This document shows, one piece after another, positions 1 to 4,184 of a stretch of DNA of 7,981 nucleotides; within the stretch, counting starts at the first letter, position 1; the number at the start of each line of letters is the position of its first letter. Where the stretch lies: the NCBI GenBank assembly GCA_964639875.1, contig CAZXEM010000051.1, positions 1-7,981 of the forward strand, given 5' to 3'. Under the pieces are notes generated by a model. It had not been told where the DNA came from and ran no database searches. It saw only the letters and a program-made list of their open reading frames with translations. A program made the translations under genes and the position numbers. The stretch comes from CAZQLW01 sp964639875. Lineage in GTDB: Archaea > Nanobdellota > Nanobdellia > Woesearchaeales > GW2011-AR9.

Positions 1-608
1 GATGCGACAAAGCAGAGTTTGGTTTACAACAGTTAAGGCAAGTTTGTGATACTGTTATTGTAATTGATAATAATAGATTAGTACAAATTGCAGGTAACTT
101 ACCAATTCAACAAGCTTTCTCAGTTGCTAATGAATTAATTGCAACCATGATTAAAGGTATTGTTGAGACTATTGCGGTACCAAGTTTAGTTAACTTAGAC
201 TATGCAGATGTTAAAGCAATCATGACAAATGGAGGAGTAGCAGCAATTGGAGTAGGAAGTTCAGATACTAATAATAGAGTTGAAGAAGCGGTTAAAGGTG
301 CATTAAGCAATCCTTTACTAGACATTAGCTATGAAGGCGCTACAGGAGCTTTGATTCACGTAACTGGTGGAACAGACATGACTCTTGATGAAGTGTCCCG
401 AATTGGAGAATTAGTAACAGAATCATTAGATGATGATGCTAACGTTATTTGGGGAGCTCGAGTAACTGATGAGATGAAAGGTAAACTAACTGTGATGACA
501 ATCATTACAGGTGTTAACTCTCCTTGGATTTTAGGAAAAATTAACCAGCAACATGCTGAGAAAAGGGCTCAAACTCTAAGTAAGGAGTTAGGGATTGAGT
601 TAGTATAG
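1..608 (+). CDS. ftsZ: Cell-division GTPase FtsZ, C-terminal part (5' truncated by window)
   Basis: FtsZ is the tubulin-like GTPase that polymerises into the division ring. The frame is open from base 3, so the gene begins before the window and about 201 codons are visible. The fragment starts in the end of the GTPase domain (CDTVIVIDNNRL, then IAGNLPIQQAFSVANELI). It contains the T7 synergy loop NLDYADVKAIMTNGG, whose NxDxxD acidic residues complete the GTPase site of the neighbouring subunit. It continues through the C-terminal subdomain (HVTGGTDMTLDEV, then DDDANVIWGARV, then TIITGV). The tail after the folded domain is short, ending LGIELV, which resembles archaeal FtsZ more than bacterial FtsZ with its long linker. 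I cannot assign FtsZ1 versus FtsZ2 from this half. The stop is TAG at 606-608. The internal ATG at 147 lies inside conserved sequence and is not the start. Family assignment is near certain. Confidence 0.97.
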   Translation, partial: CDKAEFGLQQLRQVCDTVIVIDNNRLVQIAGNLPIQQAFSVANELIATMIKGIVETIAVPSLVNLDYADVKAIMTNGGVAAIGVGSSDTNNRVEEAVKGALSNPLLDISYEGATGALIHVTGGTDMTLDEVSRIGELVTESLDDDANVIWGARVTDEMKGKLTVMTIITGVNSPWILGKINQQHAEKRAQTLSKELGIELV

Positions 609-809
609 AACAAGTCAAGTACCCATTGACTTGCTTCAATGGGAAAAAGAGGTTGATAGAATCTACAGCTTGTAGAGATTTGCAAGCTGTACTCTTCAAT
701 TTTCCGTTTCATATTCATATCCAAAACACTCACATTCAAAATCTTGCCCTTTCGTTCTAACCACCACCCCTGGTAAAACCCCCAGGGCAAGATTTATTTT
801 TTTCTTTTA
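609..809 (+). ncRNA. Structured RNA region downstream of ftsZ (3' UTR or small RNA)
   Basis: The gap between convergent ftsZ and the glycosidase gene is full of perfect inverted repeats. CAAGTCAA at 611-618 pairs with 626-633. CCCATTGA at 622-629 pairs with 636-643. These two share bases 626-629 and so exclude each other. TACAGCTTG at 664-672 pairs with 683-691, extended by AAGAG 647-651 with CTCTT 692-696. A 12-bp stem joins 739-750 to 784-795. A T-rich tract (795-809) follows on the plus strand only, so the structured transcript would be read on plus, either as the ftsZ 3' UTR or as an independent RNA. I do not recognise a family: no tRNA T-loop, SRP helix-8 tetraloop or RNase P P4 motif is visible. 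Structure is seen directly; existence as a separate RNA is inference. Confidence 0.4.
739..809 (+). terminator. Long stem plus T-tract, probable ftsZ-side terminator
   Basis: AAATCTTGCCCT (739-750) is perfectly complementary to 784-795, enclosing a 33-nt C-rich loop. Inside it CCCTGG (768-773) can alternatively pair with CCAGGG (782-787). The stem is followed by a run of about fourteen bases almost all T. The minus strand has no comparable T-run after the stem, so it would stop plus-strand transcription from ftsZ before the convergent gene. Confidence 0.5.
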
Positions 810-824
810 TAATTTTAGAATTAA

Positions 825-1916
825 TTACAAAGTTAAGTAATTAGCTGCCCAAAGCATTCCTGAATCACAATAATAAAAAAATGTACTGTAAGGTTTAGCT
901 TGACCATTCTTTAATTTTAATACTTCAAGATAATTTCCATGTTTCTCAATCATTTCTTTATACTTCTCTTTCATTTCTGAAGCTAGACTTTTATCAACAG
1001 TTTTAACAAGTTTGATGTAAAGCGGGCCCATATGGGTCCAGATAGAATCACTTTCATAATTTTTTAAAAATAATTCTTCCCAAATAAAATTGATATTGTC
1101 TCTACTTGAAGTATATTTTAATGGAAAAGGTTGATCTAGTTTAGCCTGATGAACTTTTCTTAACACAGATTTAAGCATTTGCTGATCGTTAATTATGCCG
1201 AAAATGAAAGGAAATAAGTTAGCATCACCAGCAACATACTCTTGTTTAGACAAATCATCATAAAAGTATAATCCGTTCCAAAAATGTCTTCTGATTAATG
1301 AAGGGTAATCGTATTTCCTGAATGGGTTAAACAATTTCATATTTTTAAGATCGTTAGCAAGCATTGCCACTAAACAATTATCGTAACAAGAACTTTTTCT
1401 AATAGCAAAATCTTTCATTGAAGAGAACTGTTTTTCTGGGTTAACAAGTCCAGTTTGTGAATCTATAACTTCTGAAAAGAACTTTTTAATTTCTTTATTT
1501 AGAAAAGCTTTATGTTCATGATAAGGAAATTTAGATATTTTTATACTATGAATCAGCCAAGGTAATGAATCCACTGCATAAACTGGGAAATCAAATGGTT
1601 TACCATTAGGAGTGATGGTTGTTGTTATCTTGTTATATTTCTTGAACCGGTTAAGAGCATACCTTAAAGTTTGGTGAACTTCACTTTCATACTTAAGTTT
1701 AAGTAATGAACTTGTACACCAACCAAAATCCCTGGTCCAAAATTGAGGGAAATTTCCAGTAGAGGTTTGGAAAAAACGACCGTTCCAGCAATCTTTAACA
1801 ATCTGTTGACAGACAGAATGAGCGTTACCTTCATACTTTTTTGTAAAGAAACGATTCTTCCAGCTAGTTAAGAAAATCCTACTTCCTTGTGTGAAATAGT
1901 CAAGAACACTTGCCAT
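825..1916 (-). CDS. Predicted six-hairpin ((alpha/alpha)6) glycosidase-like protein
   Basis: A 363-aa protein with the look of an (alpha/alpha)6-barrel carbohydrate-active enzyme related to amylo-alpha-1,6-glucosidase, GH15, GH63 or GH100 folds. The sequence shows FWTRDFGW (59-66), matching the WxRD substrate-site motif of these families. It also has YAVDSLPWLI (113-122) with a possible catalytic Asp116, HFWNGLYFYDD (211-221), GDANLFPF (230-237), DSIWTHMGPLYI (290-301), and GNYLEV (327-332) with a possible second acid Glu331. The C-terminus is aromatic-rich (PYSTFFYYC, then GMLWAANY). No signal peptide is visible, so the protein is probably cytoplasmic and may act on an alpha-glucan, trehalose or sucrose-type substrate. 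The substrate cannot be told from sequence. At 363 aa it is short for these families, essentially a catalytic domain alone. The ATG at 1914-1916 is supported by a TATA box about 26 bp upstream. The fold call is moderately sure; catalysis is unproven. Confidence 0.6.
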   Translation of the reverse strand: MASVLDYFTQGSRIFLTSWKNRFFTKKYEGNAHSVCQQIVKDCWNGRFFQTSTGNFPQFWTRDFGWCTSSLLKLKYESEVHQTLRYALNRFKKYNKITTTITPNGKPFDFPVYAVDSLPWLIHSIKISKFPYHEHKAFLNKEIKKFFSEVIDSQTGLVNPEKQFSSMKDFAIRKSSCYDNCLVAMLANDLKNMKLFNPFRKYDYPSLIRRHFWNGLYFYDDLSKQEYVAGDANLFPFIFGIINDQQMLKSVLRKVHQAKLDQPFPLKYTSSRDNINFIWEELFLKNYESDSIWTHMGPLYIKLVKTVDKSLASEMKEKYKEMIEKHGNYLEVLKLKNGQAKPYSTFFYYCDSGMLWAANYLTL

Positions 1917-1937
1917 GAAGAGATAAGAGTAGTTTTA

Positions 1938-1947
1938 GTTTAAATAC
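1938..1947 (-). promoter_or_regulatory. TATA box for the glycosidase-like gene; leaderless start predicted
   Basis: Read on the minus strand this is GTATTTAAAC. Its centre is about 26 bp from the A of the ATG at 1916. Archaeal transcription normally starts about 25 bp from the TATA box, so the mRNA should begin at or next to the start codon. There is no Shine-Dalgarno sequence between them, which agrees. Confidence 0.55.
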
Positions 1948-1989
1948 TTATTGGAAACTAACTAAAAAATGTCTGAAATCCCCCATAAC

Positions 1990-2024
1990 ATTTATAAATC
2001 ACCTTCTTATTTTAACTATAAATC
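1990..2024 (+). promoter_or_regulatory. Two TATA-like elements for the rps15 transcript
   Basis: TTTATAAATC (1991-2000) and ACTATAAATC (2015-2024) are near-identical boxes 24 bp apart on the plus strand, upstream of rps15. Starts about 25 bp downstream would fall near 2021 and 2045, giving an rps15 leader of roughly 150-170 nt. That is unusually long for an archaeal gene. One box could instead serve a separate small RNA. Confidence 0.45.
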
Positions 2025-2103
2025 GAGAGATACAGCGGTTACGGCTTCTGTATACTGGAGATAGAGATAATTCTTTATTTCCTTAAAAAATAAAAAAATA
2101 ACA

Positions 2104-2192
2104 TAGGAGGCCCAGCTGGAAAGCAATGTCTGTGGGACTAAGCTTACGTAGTAAGCGCATGTCGCACTTCGCTCCCAGTTGGCGAAAGAACT
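2104..2192 (+). promoter_or_regulatory. Folded rps15 5' leader with distant Shine-Dalgarno
   Basis: A strong ribosome-binding sequence, AGGAGG (2105-2110), lies about 82 bases before the GTG start at 2193, too far to act linearly. Between them is an extended hairpin. CCAGCTGG (2112-2119) pairs with CCAGTTGG (2175-2182), including one G-U pair, and AGC (2122-2124) pairs with GCT (2171-2173). Then GTG-G-GAC (2132-2138) pairs with GTC-G-CAC (2161-2167) across a G-G mismatch, and GCTTAC (2142-2147) pairs with GTAAGC (2151-2156) at the tip. If folded, the Shine-Dalgarno would sit only about 12 nt from the start. No good Shine-Dalgarno lies in 2183-2192. A fold-dependent translation switch, possibly bound by uS15 itself, is inference. 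Confidence 0.5.
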
Positions 2193-2645
2193 GTGGCACG
2201 AATGCATTCAAGAGATAAAGGAAAAAGTAGAAGTACTAAACCAATTAAAAAAACTCCTTCCTGGGCACCTTACAAAGGTAAGGAAGTAGAGAAACTTATT
2301 GTTAAATACAGAAAAATGGACAAAAGCAGTTCAGAGATAGGATCAATATTAAGAGACGCTTATGGGATCCATAGTGTAAAATGTATAACTAACAAAAAGA
2401 TCAGTATGATATTAGAAGAAAATGATCTTGGTAAAGAGTTACCTGAAGATTTATTGAACCTAATTAAAAAAATGATTGCTATTAAGCAACATAAAGAGAA
2501 AAATAACCATGATCAAGTTGCTAAACGAGGATTAGAACTTACTAATTCAAAAATTAGAAGGTTAGTTAAATATTATCAGAGAACGAAAAAATTACCTGAT
2601 AATTGGAAATTTGATCCAAACAGACTTAAAATGTATGTAGAATAG
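2193..2645 (+). CDS. rps15: Small-subunit ribosomal protein uS15 (archaeal S15P)
   Basis: A component of the 30S subunit that binds the central domain of 16S rRNA. The 150-aa length and the N-terminal extension MARMHSRDKGKSRS mark the archaeal/eukaryal form rather than the roughly 89-aa bacterial one. Further recognisable segments are SSEIGSILRDAYGI (46-59), then KKISMILEENDLG and LPEDLLNLIKK. The conserved C-terminal signature is RGLELTNSKIRRLVKYYQRT followed by LPDNWKFDPNRLKMYVE. The start is GTG at 2193. Translating from there gives MARMH as in relatives, the next ATG (2202) would lose three residues, and an in-frame stop at 2139 with no other start codon leaves no alternative. The upstream leader is strongly folded and the stop codon lies inside a terminator hairpin. 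Identification is very secure. Confidence 0.97.
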   Translation: MARMHSRDKGKSRSTKPIKKTPSWAPYKGKEVEKLIVKYRKMDKSSSEIGSILRDAYGIHSVKCITNKKISMILEENDLGKELPEDLLNLIKKMIAIKQHKEKNNHDQVAKRGLELTNSKIRRLVKYYQRTKKLPDNWKFDPNRLKMYVE

Positions 2646-2684
2646 AAAAGTATTTATTTCTATTCTACTTTTCATTATTTTATT
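2637..2684 (+). terminator. Hairpin terminator overlapping the rps15 stop codon
   Basis: GTAGAATAGAAA (2637-2648) is perfectly complementary to 2657-2668, giving a 12-bp stem with an 8-nt loop. The TAG stop of rps15 lies inside the left arm. A T-rich stretch (TTTTCATTATTTTATT) follows directly. An alternative 8-bp pairing, GAAAAGTA (2645-2652) with 2666-2673, uses part of the same arms. It resembles an intrinsic terminator, though the downstream small gene may still be reached by read-through. Confidence 0.6.
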
Positions 2685-2704
2685 AAGAAAAGAGAGGTGT
2701 TATT

Positions 2705-2935
2705 ATGTACAGATTAAAACCAGTTATTGGACTTGTATTTTTGATTGTTGCTATTGCCACAGTAGGTTTATTAGTTTCTAGTAATGATGGAATTTCTGGA
2801 AGTACTGTTATTGCTAGTGTTGATTGTTTTGAAAATATTGATTGTAACGACCACATTGAAGAAACAGAAGATATTTGTAAAAATCCAGGCACAGACTACT
2901 CATTATGTATCAATAAACCAATACGACAAAAATAA
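2705..2935 (+). CDS. Small membrane-anchored or secreted four-cysteine protein
   Basis: A 76-aa protein of unknown function. Residues 1-4 carry positive charge, followed by a hydrophobic helix at about 7-24 (an uncleaved signal anchor or signal peptide). The rest is a short hydrophilic, acidic segment with Cys41, Cys47, Cys58 and Cys68, a C-x5-C-x10-C-x9-C spacing suggesting two disulfides outside the cell. Short cysteine segments of this sort are frequent in secreted proteins of small-genome archaea, but I cannot name a family. The ATG at 2705 is chosen because a strong GAGGTG Shine-Dalgarno (2694-2699) sits 5 nt upstream. An overlapping minus-strand frame lacks such a site. No clear TATA box separates it from rps15, so it may be expressed by read-through past the terminator. 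Confidence 0.65.
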   Translation: MYRLKPVIGLVFLIVAIATVGLLVSSNDGISGSTVIASVDCFENIDCNDHIEETEDICKNPGTDYSLCINKPIRQK

Positions 2936-2952
2936 AAATTAGAAAAAAAAAT

Positions 2953-3039
2953 ATAATGTTGTTTTAATAATTAAAAAGATTACAACATAGTTTTAATACT
3001 TAAAACCATTATAACATGGTTTTAATACTTTCAATGTTA
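2953..3039. repeat. Three tandem 29-bp units
   Basis: Units start at 2953, 2982 and 3011, an exact 29-bp period. The first 20 bases are conserved as A(T/C)AACAT(A/G)GTTTTAATACTT in units two and three (two differences) and more loosely in unit one. The remaining nine bases vary. The third unit overlaps the last codons and stop of the convergent winged-helix gene. Inverted repeat AAAACCAT (3002-3009) with ATGGTTTT (3016-3023) straddles the last junction. Confidence 0.6.
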
Positions 3040-3281
3040 GTTGCAATATCTGTTCCTTTCTTAGTAAGTTCAAGCAACTTTAATCTTCCTTCTTTCTTAA
3101 AATTAATTAAATCAGCTTTTTGCATTTCTTGTAAAATTTTTACAACATGACTGTAAGTACAGTCAATCTGTTTAGCAAGAACAGAAGCATAAACGTCGGA
3201 ACTGGCGTTCTTTAACTCCACCAACATCATTGCCGGTTTTTCACGAAAAAATACATCAAAAATACACTTTTTATTCTCCAA
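3009..3281 (-). CDS. Winged-helix transcriptional regulator (MarR/ArsR-like), 90 aa
   Basis: A small DNA-binding protein consisting of one winged-helix domain. The helix-turn-helix runs from about 30 to 59 (VYASVLAKQIDCTYSHVVKI, then LQEMQKADLI), where CTYSHVVKILQEMQ is the recognition helix. It is followed by a beta wing, FKKEGRLKLLELTKKG (61-76), and a short C-terminal helix. The start is TTG at 3281. Reading upstream in frame, a TGA is reached after eleven codons with no other start codon, and a GGTGGGG Shine-Dalgarno-like stretch lies just before the TTG. The only alternative is the internal Met18/Met19. The C-terminal codons coincide with the third 29-bp repeat unit. Cys6 and Cys41 are the only cysteines, so ligand sensing is unclear. 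Autoregulation is possible because a palindrome lies in its promoter. Subfamily is uncertain. Confidence 0.75.
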   Translation of the reverse strand: MENKKCIFDVFFREKPAMMLVELKNASSDVYASVLAKQIDCTYSHVVKILQEMQKADLINFKKEGRLKLLELTKKGTDIATNIESIKTML

Positions 3282-3334
3282 TTTGGCACCCCACCAATAG
3301 TACTGTCCACCACCTCATAGTTAGATTACAATAG

Positions 3335-3390
3335 CTATATTTAAACATTTATTGATTATAATCATTATTTTATAGGATATATTTAAACCT
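3335..3390 (-). promoter_or_regulatory. Promoter/operator region of the 90-aa regulator
   Basis: An identical 11-mer TATATTTAAAC occurs at 3336-3346 and 3378-3388, 42 bp apart. On the minus strand each reads as a TATA box (GTTTAAATATA). The proximal box predicts a start near 3315 and a leader of about 34 nt. Between the boxes lies TGATTATAATCA (3353-3364), a perfect 12-bp palindrome just upstream of the proximal box, well placed as an operator for the regulator itself. Confidence 0.45.
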
Positions 3391-3449
3391 TTTGGAATTA
3401 AGTTATCCTGATTGATAAAAGCAACATTTTTTCGTCATTAAAACGTGAG

Positions 3450-3731
3450 TTAATTCATTGAAAGGTCTAAATTTTCCAATATCAATTTGGCAAAATTAGG
3501 TGTATTCCCAGCTTCTGCTTCAAATGTAGCAATCTTTCTTTTTAAAGATTTAACAAATTTATCATTAACAAATTCACCAGCATCGTTCTTTTTAACAACA
3601 ATAGATTTTAATTTTTTAACAGTTAACAAATCTTGTTCAATATCAGCAATTTCTTGTTTTAATTTATCAAAAAACAAGATTGTCCCTTCAAGTTTTTTAC
3701 TGTCTACCCGTGTACAATCAACCAATTTCAT
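3450..3731 (-). CDS. Small helical protein of unknown function, 93 aa (paralogue of next gene upstream)
   Basis: I do not recognise a family. The protein is rich in K, E, L and I and likely forms two long helices (about 9-45 and 55-75) that could make a coiled-coil hairpin. One cysteine (Cys6) and no membrane segment suggest a cytoplasmic protein. Its segment VDSKKLEGTILFFDKLKQE (9-27) aligns without gaps with LDVEKIEGLIISLNKLIKE of the 85-aa neighbour, with eight identities in nineteen. KFVKSLKRKI aligns with KGVKNLKKHT, so the two look like an old tandem duplication. The ATG at 3731 follows a strong GAGGTGA Shine-Dalgarno (3738-3744) by 6 nt, and the gap from the 85-aa gene is 21 nt, so the two are probably co-transcribed and translated separately. 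Confidence 0.6.
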   Translation of the reverse strand: MKLVDCTRVDSKKLEGTILFFDKLKQEIADIEQDLLTVKKLKSIVVKKNDAGEFVNDKFVKSLKRKIATFEAEAGNTPNFAKLILENLDLSMN

Positions 3732-3752
3732 TTTATTTCACCTCTTTGTTCA

Positions 3753-4010
3753 TCAAATCAAACCACCTAAACTAATTACAAGCTGGTTCTCTTTCTTTTG
3801 AATTTCTTCTAAAAGCGTTTCTATTTCTCGAGTATGCTTTTTTAAATTTTTAACTCCTTTAACAGAAATAATTTTTCGTTCTTCAGGCGCAGCTGATTTT
3901 TCGGTGATCATCAAACCCAAAATCACTTTTGCTCCATTAGCTTCTTTTATTAATTTGTTAAGAGAAATAATCAAACCTTCAATTTTTTCAACATCTAATT
4001 CTTTAGTCAT
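3753..4010 (-). CDS. Small helical protein of unknown function, 85 aa
   Basis: Not a recognised family. It is a highly charged, mostly helical protein with likely coiled-coil segments at about 5-35 and 50-75 (KKHTREIETLLEEIQKKE) and a short hydrophobic C-terminus (LVISLGGLI). It has no cysteines. It resembles the following 93-aa protein over two blocks at similar spacing, suggesting paralogy and perhaps hetero-oligomers; that is inference. The ATG at 4010 is preceded by GTGAGG (4021-4026) at 10 nt spacing, slightly long but the only Shine-Dalgarno visible. That site lies inside the copy of the duplicated srp54 tail sequence. The gene may be read from srp54 through the 150-bp structured gap or from its own promoter; no convincing TATA box is seen. 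Confidence 0.55.
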   Translation of the reverse strand: MTKELDVEKIEGLIISLNKLIKEANGAKVILGLMITEKSAAPEERKIISVKGVKNLKKHTREIETLLEEIQKKENQLVISLGGLI

Positions 4011-4017
4011 TTTAAAA

Positions 4018-4070
4018 AAACCTCACGACATAAACACATAAACAGTGTTACATGCCTAAGCCTTTAGGCA
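4018..4070. repeat. Duplicated copy of the srp54 3' end (copy A)
   Basis: This stretch matches 4132-4184 without gaps, with six differences in 53 positions. The matching copy B spans the last seven codons, stop and downstream bases of srp54. On the minus strand copy A encodes the same tail, PKGLGM plus stop, as the end of a 20-codon frame (4048-4110). It ends with the GTGAGG that serves as ribosome-binding site of the 85-aa gene. Confidence 0.8.
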
Positions 4071-4114
4071 CAAACCTTTGGGCAAGCCAAACGTTTGATT
4101 CCAAATGCATTCAA

Positions 4115-4140
4115 GTGAGGTGTTCCGTTGGAAACCTCAC
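4115..4140 (-). terminator. Hairpin after srp54
   Basis: GTGAGGT (4115-4121) pairs with ACCTCAC (4134-4140) and TTCC (4123-4126) with GGAA (4130-4133). This makes 11 base pairs with one bulged base and a 3-nt loop, 21 bases beyond the srp54 stop codon. No T-run follows immediately. GTGAGG at 4115-4120 can equally pair with the second CCTCAC at 4021-4026, which precedes a T7 run in minus-strand transcripts. The element may therefore act as a processing, attenuation or termination signal. Confidence 0.4.
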
Positions 4141-4184
4141 GACATAAGCACTTAAAACATTTTACATGCCTAAGCCTTTAGGCA
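4132..4184. repeat. Duplicated srp54 3' end (copy B, coding)
   Basis: Partner of the copy at 4018-4070, offset by 114 bp and identical at 47 of 53 positions. It includes codons for PKGLGM and the stop of srp54 (4162-4164) plus 30 bp downstream. It contains TGCCTAA-GCCT-TTAGGCA, a small perfect inverted repeat that is also kept in the other copy. Confidence 0.8.

Noticed and set aside
569..790. 73-codon minus-strand frame overlapping the ftsZ end
   Set aside because: It needs a TTG start, has no ribosome-binding site, overlaps conserved ftsZ codons and runs through the inverted repeats, so it is a chance frame over an RNA structure.
2142..2156. Possible tRNA anticodon arm (loop ACGTAGT) in the rps15 leader
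   Set aside because: Position 33 would be C rather than T, and no T-loop, D-arm or acceptor pairing can be built around it; it is better explained as the tip of the leader hairpin.
2016..2207. 63-codon minus-strand frame across the rps15 leader
   Set aside because: It overlaps the rps15 start and the hairpin, has no convincing start signal, and its composition follows the structured leader.
2683..2892. Minus-strand frame opposite the four-cysteine protein
   Set aside because: The plus-strand frame has a strong GAGGTG site, a signal-anchor helix and paired cysteines; the minus frame lacks a start signal.
2953..3039. CRISPR-like array
   Set aside because: Units are directly tandem with no unique spacers of 30 bp or more, only three copies, and no cas gene nearby.
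3282..3318. ATG upstream of the TTG-started regulator, opening a 15-codon overlapping frame
   Set aside because: No ribosome-binding site precedes it and the short tryptophan-rich peptide looks accidental, produced by the G-rich Shine-Dalgarno area.
3487..3801. 104-codon plus-strand frame over the two small helical genes
   Set aside because: It spans two minus-strand genes that each have ribosome-binding sites; its F/L/S-rich sequence is typical of an antisense shadow of lysine/glutamate-rich genes.
4104..4115. AATGCATTCAAG shared with the rps15 start region (2201-2212)
   Set aside because: A 12-mer built round the palindrome ATGCAT, with unrelated flanks and contexts; most likely coincidence.
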